Source: Parachlamydiaceae bacterium (GTDB lineage Bacteria; Chlamydiota; Chlamydiia; Chlamydiales; Parachlamydiaceae). Taken from it: a DNA stretch of 64,000 nucleotides. This document shows, one piece after another, positions 7,576 to 16,648 of this stretch. The notes beneath the pieces are model-generated. The model saw only the letters and a program-made list of their open reading frames with translations, searched no databases and was not told where the DNA came from. Position 1 is the first letter of the stretch; each line of letters opens with the position of its first letter. Location: the NCBI GenBank assembly GCA_025451995.1, contig JANWJE010000140.1, positions 1 to 64,000 on the forward strand, written 5' to 3'. A program made the position numbers and the translations under genes.

Positions 7576-8511
7576 ATGTATACTCGAATTATTGCCCGAA
7601 TTATAGCTTTAGTTACATTCATTTGCATTGCAATGACAGCCAATGCGGTTCCCGCAAATAAGAAGCATTACAGATTATTAGATGAAAATATCGATGTTGT
7701 CATTGTATGTCATCCCAAAGATAAAAAAACTTTGGATGAGTCGATCCATGGGATACGTCAAAATTGTGATCGAGTGAATCGAGTGATTATCGTTTCCCCG
7801 GAAAAAATTACTGAAGAAGCAGAATGGTTTGATGAGAAACAATTTCCCTTTACAAGGGAAGAAATCGGTCTCGAGGTTGTGAGAAAAAACAAAGAAAAAG
7901 CGCGCACATTTTATTTAGGGAAACATCGAACTCCCGGTTGGTATTACCAACAGATGCTCAAGCTTTATTCCATGTTTGTCATCCCCGGTATTTCTTCAAA
8001 TGTCCTAGTGATAGATGCTGATACAATTTTTTTAAATCCTGTAGAATTTTTAAATGAAAAAAATGGCGCTTTGTTTTGCTATGGACCCAACAAGGCTGCC
8101 AAGCCGGCTTATTTTCAACATGCTAGTCGATTGGTTCCGGGTTATAATCGAATGAATCCAAATTATTATAGCGTTTGCCATCACATGCTATTTCAGAAGG
8201 CTATTTTAAAAGATTTATTCCAAATTGTGGAAAAACATCATGGGAAACCTTTTTGGAAAGCGTTTTGTCATTGTGTCGATCTCAAAAGTAATCGAGGAGC
8301 TTCCGAGTTTGAAATCTATTACAGTTTCGCTCTAAGCCACACCGACCAAGTGTCCCTAAGGGAATTAAAATGGGCAAATAGCGGCAGCTTTAGCAAAAAA
8401 GATGACTTTAAAACGAAAGGGTTTCATTTTGTTTCCTTTCACGATTATCTAAGTACGAGAAAAAGGAATCCACTTGCCGGCTTGAATCAACTTTTTGGAC
8501 CTGAAAAATAA
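7576..8511 (+). CDS. Secreted DxD glycosyltransferase-like protein, paralog 3
   Basis: 311 residues. The clearest signal peptide of the three paralogs is at residues 1-24 (hydrophobic IIALVTFICIAM, then TANA with an Ala-x-Ala-type cleavage site). The core has IDVVIVCHPKDK, GWYYQQ (121-126), DxD in VLVIDADTIF (D147, D149), YSVCHHML and GASEFEIYYSFAL. It starts 10 nt after the PAPS synthase stop, with AAAGGA before ATG, so the two genes are probably co-transcribed with the sulfotransferase-like gene at 8533. Confidence 0.75.
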   Translation: MYTRIIARIIALVTFICIAMTANAVPANKKHYRLLDENIDVVIVCHPKDKKTLDESIHGIRQNCDRVNRVIIVSPEKITEEAEWFDEKQFPFTREEIGLEVVRKNKEKARTFYLGKHRTPGWYYQQMLKLYSMFVIPGISSNVLVIDADTIFLNPVEFLNEKNGALFCYGPNKAAKPAYFQHASRLVPGYNRMNPNYYSVCHHMLFQKAILKDLFQIVEKHHGKPFWKAFCHCVDLKSNRGASEFEIYYSFALSHTDQVSLRELKWANSGSFSKKDDFKTKGFHFVSFHDYLSTRKRNPLAGLNQLFGPEK

Positions 8512-8532
8512 TTTTAATACAGGCATAAAAAT

Positions 8533-9354
8533 ATGAGCATATTGATTAAATTGATCGTTTTATCTGCAATGATTTGTACCCCACTCATAGCTGATGTGGA
8601 TGCAACTATGCTTTTAAAGATTTACAAAGGGGAAGGAGAAGAAGATTTCATTTCCTCAAGAACCCAACTGATTGAGATTTCTAAATTAAAAGATATTGTT
8701 GTTATTGCAAGCCCTGGAAGATCAGGGAGTACACTTCTCACAGAGCTTGCCAAAAAACATGTTCAACATCTAAAAGTTTTTAAAACACATCTGCTTCCTC
8801 CTACCTTTAAATTTAATGGAAAATTTCTTTTTATTCATTCTAATCCGGATCTTGCTGCTGAATCTGCGCTCCATCGACTCCTCAAAAGTAGAAGCCATGG
8901 TGCAGTCCATTTTGCACACGTCGAAAGCGCAGATAGAGAATGGTTTAAGAAATTGGGCAACAGTGCAAAAAATCAAACAAAAGAAGAAAATCTTCTTGCA
9001 TATGACGCTTTAGGTTGCGCTCTTCAATTGCAAGAATGGTTATTTAAACGGACTAAACCTTCAACAATCAATGAAGCAAACGTTCTAGCTATTAAATTTG
9101 AACATCTATGGGAAGAAGAAACGATAGCGGCGATTAAAGCTTTTCTCAAAGTAGAGACATTTGAGCTTCCTCCAAAAAGAGAAAGAGGCTGCGAGGATGA
9201 ACTTTTAACAAGTCAAGAGATTTTTTTTAAAAATAGATATAATTTAGGTTCAAATGAAGAACCTAGATATATAGCATATGACAAAGCAAGAGACCTTTGG
9301 AAAGCATCACCGCCGTTCCAATTCTTAAAATTAAGAATGACTGGGTATAAATAA
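8533..9354 (+). CDS. Secreted sulfotransferase-like protein, paralog 2
   Basis: 273 residues, paralog of 4774-5532. A signal peptide (1-20, ending LIA) is followed by the phosphosulfate-binding-type loop ASPGRSGSTLL (59-69), KTHLLPP (84-90), and FIHSNPDLAAESALHRLL in place of the usual 3'-phosphate motif. Later shared blocks are NEANVLAIKFEHLW, ELPPKRERG and the C-terminal FQFLKLR. It follows the glycosyltransferase-like gene by 21 nt and the stop is followed by the A2 hairpin, so it probably ends the operon that starts at 5859. Confidence 0.7.
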   Translation: MSILIKLIVLSAMICTPLIADVDATMLLKIYKGEGEEDFISSRTQLIEISKLKDIVVIASPGRSGSTLLTELAKKHVQHLKVFKTHLLPPTFKFNGKFLFIHSNPDLAAESALHRLLKSRSHGAVHFAHVESADREWFKKLGNSAKNQTKEENLLAYDALGCALQLQEWLFKRTKPSTINEANVLAIKFEHLWEEETIAAIKAFLKVETFELPPKRERGCEDELLTSQEIFFKNRYNLGSNEEPRYIAYDKARDLWKASPPFQFLKLRMTGYK

Positions 9355-9395
9355 TTTGCACGTAATTCAATTTTTGAGTAAATTTCATCATCTTC

Positions 9396-9487
9396 ATAGA
9401 CCTCTTGCATCATTCGCTTTGCTTGAGAAAATGAGAGATTTTGGATCCATTTTATCAAGCAAATGGAATGAAGCAAGAGGTCTAATA
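9396..9487. repeat. Family A palindromic repeat, copy A2
   Basis: A 92-bp hairpin with arms of about 40 nt. The left arm ATAGACCTCTTGCATCATTC pairs with GAATGAAGCAAGAGGTCTA on the right, and the inner arms contain GCTTTGCTTGAGAAAATG and its near-complement. It lies between the stop at 9354 and the gene at 9519 and could serve as a terminator. Confidence 0.85.
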
Positions 9488-9518
9488 ACCTGATTTCTAT
9501 CGACTATAGGAGATCGCA

Positions 9519-10334
9519 ATGTTCAAAAAAATGATCGTTTTGTTTTGTTGTCTTATATGCTTGAATGCACATTCTGTTTTCTCTCAATTGAGTCATCCAC
9601 ACGACTTGAAAGACAAATGGTTATTGAATGCAGCTGCAAATAAAAACAAAAAAATTTCAAATGAATGGGTTCGTGTCTATTTGGCTACATATCCAAGATC
9701 TGGGAATCATTGGCATCGAAGCCTAATTGAAGAGGCCTCTGGAATTGTGACAAGTGCAGTCTATATTGATAAAGAACCCCTTCATATGACCAAAGAATTT
9801 CCATGGGGTGGATATTGCGCAGATCATGGACATAACGGTAAATGCCGATACCCAGTAAAAGGCGAATCGGTATTAGTAAAGACTCATTTTCCCTCTCAAA
9901 CAAACATTAGTAAATTTGATCGATTGCCTTATCATGCAACAATAAGGGTTGTCCGGCATCCAGTGGATTCAATCTATTCTAGATATGTCAAAAGATATTC
10001 AAAAGCAGCAGCAGCTTCTCCTATTATTCCAACAAATAGAGTAAAAGAATACATAAAAAGTTGGCAAAAATTTCAGACTTACTGGAATAAAAAAGAAAAT
10101 GTTTTCACATTTCTTTATGAAGATAGTTTGATTAATCCGGGTCCTGATTTAAAAAAAATGTGCAAAATTTTAAAATATAAAGTGACGTCAGAAGACATAG
10201 AAAGAGCAGTCTCGGTTCATCCCCCTATTGGACATCCCTTAAAGCATTTAGATAAATTTTCAAAAGATGATTTGAAAATGATTGAAAGAGAGCTAGGGCC
10301 ATTAATGAAACAATTCGGATACTCAATCCCTTAA
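9519..10334 (+). CDS. Secreted sulfotransferase (Sulfotransfer_1 type)
   Basis: 271 residues. The signal peptide is at 1-22 (MFKKMIVLFCCLICLNAHS). TYPRSGNHW (57-65) is the classical 5'-phosphosulfate loop (YPKSGTTW in cytosolic sulfotransferases). KTHFPS (121-126) is the KTHxP block, and RVVRHPVDSIYSRY (143-156) has the R and S that bind the 3'-phosphate of PAPS. This is the most canonical PAPS-dependent enzyme of the island. AGGAG lies 7 nt before ATG. The next gene's ATG is 15 nt downstream, so they form one unit. Confidence 0.85.
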   Translation: MFKKMIVLFCCLICLNAHSVFSQLSHPHDLKDKWLLNAAANKNKKISNEWVRVYLATYPRSGNHWHRSLIEEASGIVTSAVYIDKEPLHMTKEFPWGGYCADHGHNGKCRYPVKGESVLVKTHFPSQTNISKFDRLPYHATIRVVRHPVDSIYSRYVKRYSKAAAASPIIPTNRVKEYIKSWQKFQTYWNKKENVFTFLYEDSLINPGPDLKKMCKILKYKVTSEDIERAVSVHPPIGHPLKHLDKFSKDDLKMIERELGPLMKQFGYSIP

Positions 10335-10349
10335 ATATAATTGGAATGT

Positions 10350-11426
10350 ATGTCTAAGTATTTTTTAATTTTATTTTTATTTATCTCTCTGTTTTCTTTG
10401 TCCCTTCAAGCTTCGCAAAGAGAAAGACTCATTGTTAATATTATATCGCGTAAATTGACTAATGGGGCAGGCAAAGAAGTCGATGTGCAAATACTAGAGA
10501 AAGAATTCAAGCGATTAGGCCATCTTGTAAATTGTTTTGATTATGATAAAATGCCTAAGGCTTCTAAGGTTTCTGAAGATAATTCTGAACTCATTTCAGA
10601 GTCATCTGATAAATTGTCCCTTGTTTCTCAGGCTGATATTAATATCTTCTTAGCTCAATTTAAGCCTGAATTTTTTCCAATGGCGAGACTTAATTGGTTT
10701 ATGCCCAATGCTGAATTTTGTCTAGCTTCTGAAGAAGAATTAAAGCAGTTTGATTTAATCTTATGCAAAACTCAAGAATCGGTAAGAATATTTGAACCGT
10801 TGGCCAATACTTATTTTTTGGGATTTACTACCATTGATCATTATGAGCCAAGAATGTCTAAGCGCAAAGATTTTACTCAATTTCTTCACGTGGCGGGAAA
10901 AAGTCGTATGAAGGGAACAAGGGCTGTTGTCGACGCTTGGAATAACAATCCTGATTTTCCTGAGTTAGTTTTGCTTAGACATTTTTCTTCAGATTCTCCA
11001 ACCGGAGAAAATATCGATTTAATTTCCCGCAGAATTTCAAGTAAAAATCTTTTAAAGCTGCAAAATAAAAGCGGTTTTCACGTATGTCCAAGCAAAACAG
11101 AAGGTTTTGGCCATTCACTCATTGAAGCGATGTCGGTGGGTTCGATTTTGATCACTACAGATGCCCCTCCAATGAATGAGTTTATCAAAGATAAAAGATG
11201 CTTGGTTAAATGCAGGATTTCTGAAAGAAGGCATTATGCGACCACATATTCTGTTGAAAAAGAAGAACTAGAATTAACGATTCGCAATCTTCTCGAATTG
11301 CCTCTTAGTCAATTGAAAGCTATCGGTCAACAAAACAGAAAAGAATTTTTAAGAATAGACAAGCAATTTCGCGAAAATTTTCAAAAATTAATGCAAAAGA
11401 CTTCTCAAGAATTACCATTAAAATAG
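10350..11426 (+). CDS. Secreted GT4-type glycosyltransferase
   Basis: About 358 residues from ATG 10350; an in-frame TTG lies at 10341. The signal peptide is near the N-terminus (YFLILFLFISLFSLSLQAS). The C-terminal half has FLHVAGKSRMKGT and the EX7E motif SKTEGFGHSLIEAMSVGS, whose two Glu (residues 254 and 262 counted from the TTG) are the nucleotide-sugar contacts of GT4 retaining glycosyltransferases. GT4 enzymes are normally cytosolic, so the leader is again unusual. The TAG stop codon lies in the family A sequence aTAGacctctttc. Confidence 0.8.
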   Translation: MSKYFLILFLFISLFSLSLQASQRERLIVNIISRKLTNGAGKEVDVQILEKEFKRLGHLVNCFDYDKMPKASKVSEDNSELISESSDKLSLVSQADINIFLAQFKPEFFPMARLNWFMPNAEFCLASEEELKQFDLILCKTQESVRIFEPLANTYFLGFTTIDHYEPRMSKRKDFTQFLHVAGKSRMKGTRAVVDAWNNNPDFPELVLLRHFSSDSPTGENIDLISRRISSKNLLKLQNKSGFHVCPSKTEGFGHSLIEAMSVGSILITTDAPPMNEFIKDKRCLVKCRISERRHYATTYSVEKEELELTIRNLLELPLSQLKAIGQQNRKEFLRIDKQFRENFQKLMQKTSQELPLK

Positions 11427-11507
11427 ACCTCTTTCAAAAAACCAGGTCGAGACGACCTGGTTACGCACGTCAACTCCAAAAATTCAAGATTCAACTGGAA
11501 GCAGTAT
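11423..11507. repeat. Partial family A arm joined to a family B terminus (B5)
   Basis: From 11423 there is a family A arm (tagacctctttc), then a small hairpin aaccaggtcgagacgacctgg, then a family B terminus ending ggaagcagtatat, as at 126 and 17479. The preceding gene's stop uses the first TAG. The ATG of the next gene (11508) follows the B terminus, whose GGAAG is spaced correctly for a ribosome binding site. Confidence 0.7.
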
Positions 11508-13892
11508 ATGTTCAAACTTGCACTTATTTGTGGAGGCCCTTCTGATGAAAGGGGGATCTCTTTAAACTCCGCGCGTTCAGTGATGGATCATTTAAAAAGT
11601 GAATCCATTGAAATCATTCCCATTTATGTCGACTTAAACTGCCATTTCTATTTAATTTCAACAGCACAATTATATTCTAATACACCCGCTGATTTCGATT
11701 TTAAATTAGATCAAATGGCCATTCGGTTGAATGTTGATTTATTGATAAACATTTTAAAAGAGGCTGACCTTGTATTTCCCATCATTCATGGGAGATATGG
11801 TGAAGATGGTCAATTACAAGAATTATTAGAAACATATCAAATTGCTTTTGTTGGGCATACAAGTTCTGCTTGCAAATGGATGTTTTATAAACATCAGGCA
11901 ACTAAAACTCTCAAAGAAAATGGATTTAAAACATTACCCCAGCTTGTTTTAAGAAATAATGGTAAAGATCAATTTCAAGAAATCGTCGATTTTTTTTCAG
12001 AACATCAGTTAAATCGGGCGGTTATCAAGCCTTCTCTTGGAGGTTCATCGATAGGTGTGTTTTCCATTCAAAGTCCAATAGAGGCTTTTTCTAAAATGGA
12101 AGTTCTATTTTTAAATGGACATGATCCGGTCATTTTAGAGCCTTTTTGCCAAGGAAGAGAATTTACAGTGGTTCTTTTAGAAAGCTTGGAAGGGGGGCCG
12201 GTTGCTTGTATTCCTTCCGAAATTGAGATGGACTATCAAGGTAATCAGATTTTTGATTATAGAAAAAAATACTTACCGACGCATCATGTCATTTACCATA
12301 CTCCACCTACATTCAATCTTTCAGATTCTCAAAAAATCAGGAATCAAGCGGAAGAAATGTTTACATTATTCAATATGCGAGACTTTGCTCGTTTAGATGG
12401 TTGGTTATTAGAAGATGGTTCCATCTTATTCACTGATATCAATCCTATCAGTGGAATGGAACAAAATAGTTTTCTTTTTCGCCAAACTTCTTTGTTAGGA
12501 ATGAACCATAGAGAGACTTTGAGTTTTATACTAAAAAAAGCTTGTAAGCGGTATGGGATTGATGTACCAATAGGGATAATCCAAGAAAGCAAAATCGACA
12601 TCAAAAAGAGAGTGTATGTTCTTTTTGGAGGAGAAAATGCTGAGCGCCAAGTTTCATTGATGAGCGGCACAAATGTTTGGCTTAAGCTATTGCAATCAAA
12701 AAACTATTCCCCTTTTCCATTTTTTCTCGATCAAGAAAAATATGTTTGGTTATTGCCCTACTCTTTTACACTTAATCATACAGTTGAAGAAATTTATCAA
12801 AATTGTTTATCTCAACATTTAAACTTAGAAAATTGGCAAATTAAAATAGAAGAGATAAGAAACAAATTAGGGATCACTTCGCCGATAGAAAAGCCCCCGT
12901 CGCGGTATACACTTGAGCAGTTTTTAACCCTTGCAAAGGAAGAGGAAGCTTTTGTTTTTATTGCCCTGCATGGGGGAATTGGAGAAGACGGTACTTTGCA
13001 AAAAGAGCTTGAAATGATGGAGATCCCTTTTAATGGTTCAAAATTCAAAGCCTCTCAATTGTGTATGGATAAGTATTTGACAGGGAAAATCATTGAAGAA
13101 TTAAATCATCCCTATCTTTGCACAACGCCAAAAAAAATGATGTGCTTTACAGATTCTGCATCAGTTCAATATGAGGCCCTATGGTTAGAACTATGTGCAG
13201 AATTAAAGACGGAGCGGATGATCGTGAAACCCCGTTTAGATGGGTGCTCTGCCGGGATAGCACTTTTGCAATCTTCAAAAGACTTAGAGCGTTATTCCCA
13301 ATTAATCAATCAAAAACAAACCTTTATCCCCGCCTACTCTTTTGCAAATCAATCCGAGCCCATCGAAATGCCGTCGAATTTAGAAGCAGATTTTTTATTG
13401 GAGCCTTATATAGAAACTGACATCATTAGCATCAATAATGGTAAAATTGCGCTTGTAGAAAAAGAAGGATGGATTGAGTTGACCAATGGAGTCCTTGAAA
13501 AAAATGGTGAATACCATGCCCTGAATCCAAGCATCACTATAGCTATGGGTGCTGTGTTGAGTTTGGAAGAAAAATTCCAGGGAGGTACAGGGATTAATTT
13601 GACACCCCCGCCATTTGAAATTCTTACTAAAAATGCACTAGAAAAAATAAAAAGGGGAGTAGAGGAAGCTGCAAAAGCCTTGAGGATAGAAAATTATGCT
13701 AGACTAGATATTTTCTATCATCGGCTAACTGAAAAGATTATTTTAATTGAAGCAAACTCGCTTCCGGGTTTAACACCCTCGACAGTCATTTATCATCAAG
13801 GTTTTGCAGAAAATCCACCCTTAGACCCGCTTCAATTGATAGAAAAAATTATATATACTGCATGGTCAGAGAGAAGGGTGTTTTGCAATTAG
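11508..13892 (+). CDS. Tandem double D-alanine-D-alanine ligase-like ATP-grasp protein
   Basis: The 794 residues are two complete Ddl-like units. Unit 1 (about 1-365) has LALICGGPSDERGISLNSA, HGRYGEDG, VIKPSLGGSSIGV and DINPISGMEQNS. Unit 2 (about 366-794) has VYVLFGGENAERQVSLMSG, LHGGIGEDGTLQ, IVKPRLDGCSAGI and EANSLPGLTPST. A normal Ddl is about 350 residues. In Chlamydia the housekeeping Ddl is fused to MurC, so this may be a second, specialised ligase joining D-Ala to another acceptor or another pair of substrates. The DINPISG and LDGCSAG variants depart from the usual EINTxPG and GSSxG blocks, so each unit's activity is uncertain. The likely RBS is repeat-derived (GGAAG). Confidence 0.8.
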   Translation: MFKLALICGGPSDERGISLNSARSVMDHLKSESIEIIPIYVDLNCHFYLISTAQLYSNTPADFDFKLDQMAIRLNVDLLINILKEADLVFPIIHGRYGEDGQLQELLETYQIAFVGHTSSACKWMFYKHQATKTLKENGFKTLPQLVLRNNGKDQFQEIVDFFSEHQLNRAVIKPSLGGSSIGVFSIQSPIEAFSKMEVLFLNGHDPVILEPFCQGREFTVVLLESLEGGPVACIPSEIEMDYQGNQIFDYRKKYLPTHHVIYHTPPTFNLSDSQKIRNQAEEMFTLFNMRDFARLDGWLLEDGSILFTDINPISGMEQNSFLFRQTSLLGMNHRETLSFILKKACKRYGIDVPIGIIQESKIDIKKRVYVLFGGENAERQVSLMSGTNVWLKLLQSKNYSPFPFFLDQEKYVWLLPYSFTLNHTVEEIYQNCLSQHLNLENWQIKIEEIRNKLGITSPIEKPPSRYTLEQFLTLAKEEEAFVFIALHGGIGEDGTLQKELEMMEIPFNGSKFKASQLCMDKYLTGKIIEELNHPYLCTTPKKMMCFTDSASVQYEALWLELCAELKTERMIVKPRLDGCSAGIALLQSSKDLERYSQLINQKQTFIPAYSFANQSEPIEMPSNLEADFLLEPYIETDIISINNGKIALVEKEGWIELTNGVLEKNGEYHALNPSITIAMGAVLSLEEKFQGGTGINLTPPPFEILTKNALEKIKRGVEEAAKALRIENYARLDIFYHRLTEKIILIEANSLPGLTPSTVIYHQGFAENPPLDPLQLIEKIIYTAWSERRVFCN

Positions 13893-13932
13893 CTTCTTTA
13901 GAACCTGTATTTTTTAATTTTTAAGGATAATT

Positions 13933-15549
13933 GTGTTTTTATTTTTAATATCTTTCATCATTGTAGCTTTTGGGCAACCCGCGTGGAATGAATGGGTTTC
14001 CTTAATGGCTTCCTTGGGCGGCTTTGCCCTTTTTTTTAAAGCGATTTTAGAAATCGAAGATCTTAAAAAGAGATGTATCATCTCTTTTCTGTGGTATGGA
14101 GGGATTCAGGCCATCCAGCTTTCCTGGTTTCTTTCTCATCCGTATCTCTATATCATCGGTGTTCTCCTTTTTTGTGCAGTGTTGACTGGGACACAATGGG
14201 GAATACTTTCCATCTTTGTCACTCCACAAGCGATTCGATCGATCCCTTCGCTTTTAGCTTTGGCTGGAGGATGGACACTTTTAGAATGGTCCCGATTATT
14301 TGTGTTGAGCGGTCTCCCATTTAATCCGGTCGGTTTAAGCTTAACCGCATCCATTTACCCCTTACAATTTGCATCCATTGGCGGGATCTATGGACTCTCT
14401 TTTTGGGTCATTTTTTCCAATCTCCTGCTCCTGCGCGCATGGTTGCTTCGCCGCTGGGCCATAGCGTTATTTACTTTTGCCATCCCCTTTCTTTACGGTT
14501 TTATTCATCTGTCCTATCATCAAAGACACTTCGATGAAGAAAAGAAAACTTTAAAAATTGTTTTGGTTCAATCAGGACTTCCCATCGAAGAAAATTTAAG
14601 ATTCCAAAGTGCGGATGAAGTGCGTCATTTTGTTCTAAACGAATGGAGACATGTTCTTAGCGCTTTAAAAAAGCAAATCGGAAAAAAAATAGATCTTATT
14701 CTTTTTCCCGAATACCTTGTTCCTTATGGAACCTTTCATGAAATTTATCCTTACGAAGAGGTGGAAAAATTATTTAAAGATGTTTTTGGAGACCTTTCTC
14801 AGTTTTTTCCTTCAAAATTTACACGTGTTTCCAATGCTTTTATCGCACAAACATTGGCGAATGCTTTTAATTCACACGTAGTGATCGGATTGGAACATAG
14901 TATTTATAAAGATCAGCATAAAGCCGAGTCGTTTAGTTCCGCCTTTCATTTTGTTCCCATGCGCGAAGATTTAATAAAAAGATATGATAAACGCATTTTA
15001 GTACCTATGGGGGAATACATTCCCTTTTCTTGGTGTCGAAACATAGCTGCCCGTTATGGCATCAGCGGCTCGTTCACTTGCGGGACACAAGCTGTTGTAT
15101 TTGATGGCCCGGTTCCCTTTGGGGCCTCCATTTGTTATGAAGAGCTCTATGGCAATCTGATGAGAGATAATCGCCTTAGGGGGGCAGAACTTTTAGTGAA
15201 TTTAACCAACGATGGCTGGTATCCGAATTCTATGCTGCCGAGGCAGCATTTTGACCATGCCCGTTTGAGAAGCGTTGAAAATGGCATCCCCCTCGTTAGA
15301 GCTTGCAACACCGGTGTGACCGGGGCAATCGATAGCTTAGGAAGAATTGTCGATATCATTGATGACGATCAGTTAGAAGCCGATTCTCTTTATATTGGGC
15401 TTCCCCTCTACCATTACCACACGCTTTATTCTCGGTTTGGGGATTTCCCAGTTCTCGCACTTTCGCTCTTTTTTATCCTTACACCCTTCATCCTTCCTGT
15501 CAGTTTCTTTAGAGTGAGTGGTCTTTTTGCCAAGAGGACCACGCCATAG
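13933..15549 (+). CDS. lnt: Apolipoprotein N-acyltransferase
   Basis: 538 residues, inner membrane. Lnt adds the third acyl chain to the N-terminal Cys of lipoproteins. The N-terminal half is a multi-span membrane domain (about 1-190). The nitrilase-like domain follows, with the catalytic triad visible as E260 (LILFPEYLVPYG), K353 (YDKRILVPMGEYIPF) and C401 (GASICYEELYG). The GTG start is chosen because AAGGA lies a few nt upstream. Its place before lpxC matches Chlamydia (CT534). The last 41 bp overlap the 3' end of the convergent phytase-like gene. Confidence 0.95.
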   Translation: MFLFLISFIIVAFGQPAWNEWVSLMASLGGFALFFKAILEIEDLKKRCIISFLWYGGIQAIQLSWFLSHPYLYIIGVLLFCAVLTGTQWGILSIFVTPQAIRSIPSLLALAGGWTLLEWSRLFVLSGLPFNPVGLSLTASIYPLQFASIGGIYGLSFWVIFSNLLLLRAWLLRRWAIALFTFAIPFLYGFIHLSYHQRHFDEEKKTLKIVLVQSGLPIEENLRFQSADEVRHFVLNEWRHVLSALKKQIGKKIDLILFPEYLVPYGTFHEIYPYEEVEKLFKDVFGDLSQFFPSKFTRVSNAFIAQTLANAFNSHVVIGLEHSIYKDQHKAESFSSAFHFVPMREDLIKRYDKRILVPMGEYIPFSWCRNIAARYGISGSFTCGTQAVVFDGPVPFGASICYEELYGNLMRDNRLRGAELLVNLTNDGWYPNSMLPRQHFDHARLRSVENGIPLVRACNTGVTGAIDSLGRIVDIIDDDQLEADSLYIGLPLYHYHTLYSRFGDFPVLALSLFFILTPFILPVSFFRVSGLFAKRTTP

Positions 15550-16405
15550 TGTCATTTCTTTGTTGTGCGAATTGATAAAATTCAGCCCAAAAATTTAAAT
15601 CAGCTCGCTTAGAATTTTTTTTGTTAGCTGTAATGGGTTTAATTAATTCTTTATTTCCTCGAAGCTCTAAACGAGACAAAATTTCAGTTAGCGAAAGGCT
15701 ATTTGCCCAGTTTAGAATGGCAAAGATTGTCATAGCAGTAGAGCTCCTTCCTCTACCGCCTGCACAATGGAAGTGCACCCATGAATTTTCTTTTTTTTGA
15801 GTGTCATAAAGAGAAACTAATTGATCCAATTGAGCTGTTGAAGGAAAACCTGTATGATCGGTGAGTGGAATTCTTACAAAATTTCCTTTTAAATGCTTAA
15901 CGAGTATCTCTTCATTTTCTATCTCATTTAAACAAATTGTTTTTTCAGGAATGAAATGAACAATTTTTTCTTTTTTTCCATTGATTACTTCTTTTTTTTT
16001 AATTCTTTTATATAAAATTAATTTTTCTTTCTGGTTCAATAGTTGATGGATATTTGATTCATATTCTTCAATTTGATTTAAACTTTTCCCTTTGTTTGCA
16101 TCATTTTCTTTATTGGTGATGCTGATAGGCAATCCATTTAGAAAAAAATGAGTTTCTTCCCTTAAATTGACTATAGTGAATTTTTTTGAAGGAAACTCTT
16201 CAATGAGTTGTCTTAATTGAGCAGCCGAGAGCTGTTGGCTTGCCGACATGCCCAACCATTCACCGCCTAAAGAACAAGCAATTTGTTTGGCTGTATGAAA
16301 TTGAACATCGGAAGGGAGGATATTTTCAAAATAAAAAAAATTTCTTAAGGCAGTCTCTCTTCCTTCCTCATTCATAATATATATTGAATTTTGCATCTCA
16401 ATCAT
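15509..16405 (-). CDS. PTP-like inositol polyphosphatase (cysteine phytase family), second copy
   Basis: 298 residues. P-loop WVHFHCAGGRGRSS (C214, R220), candidate general acid D183 (PLTDHTGFP), and VNLREETHFFLNGLPISI (79-96), the block shared with the protein at 1155-2093. Unlike that protein it has no Sec signal peptide, so a cytosolic or type III-secreted role is possible. It is convergent with lnt with a 41-bp tail overlap, and is divergent from the gene at 16649 across 240 AT-rich bp. It is an insertion relative to the C. trachomatis order. Confidence 0.75.
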   Translation of the reverse strand: MIEMQNSIYIMNEEGRETALRNFFYFENILPSDVQFHTAKQIACSLGGEWLGMSASQQLSAAQLRQLIEEFPSKKFTIVNLREETHFFLNGLPISITNKENDANKGKSLNQIEEYESNIHQLLNQKEKLILYKRIKKKEVINGKKEKIVHFIPEKTICLNEIENEEILVKHLKGNFVRIPLTDHTGFPSTAQLDQLVSLYDTQKKENSWVHFHCAGGRGRSSTAMTIFAILNWANSLSLTEILSRLELRGNKELIKPITANKKNSKRADLNFWAEFYQFAQQRNDTMAWSSWQKDHSL

Positions 16406-16545
16406 TAATAACCTATAAATTAATATTTTAAATTTAAATAAATTGTAAATTAAAATCAGTTATTATAATTTAAGTTTAAATTAATTATCGAATAAAATTA
16501 TCCGAATTTTCGGTATCACGTTGTGCAAGATGTAAAAGATAACGG

Positions 16546-16600
16546 TAACTCGCTTTGCTTGAGAAAAGACAAGATGTTTGGATGGATGTATTGACAAATA
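16546..16600. repeat. Degenerate family A fragment (A6)
   Basis: AACTCGCTTTGCTTGAGAAAA followed by TTTGGATGGATGTATTGACAAAT matches, in reverse complement, the inner right arm of copy A3 (about 62998-63052). The terminal TAGACCTCTT part is missing. It lies upstream of the gene at 16649. Confidence 0.6.
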
Positions 16601-16648
16601 TAATTTTTTAATTTACAATACTTTCCACTATTATATAAGGAGATGTTT

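Noticed and set aside
12344-12670. 108-codon - strand frame inside the Ddl-like gene
   Set aside because: It is fully antisense to strongly conserved ATP-grasp motifs and has no recognisable domain or RBS.
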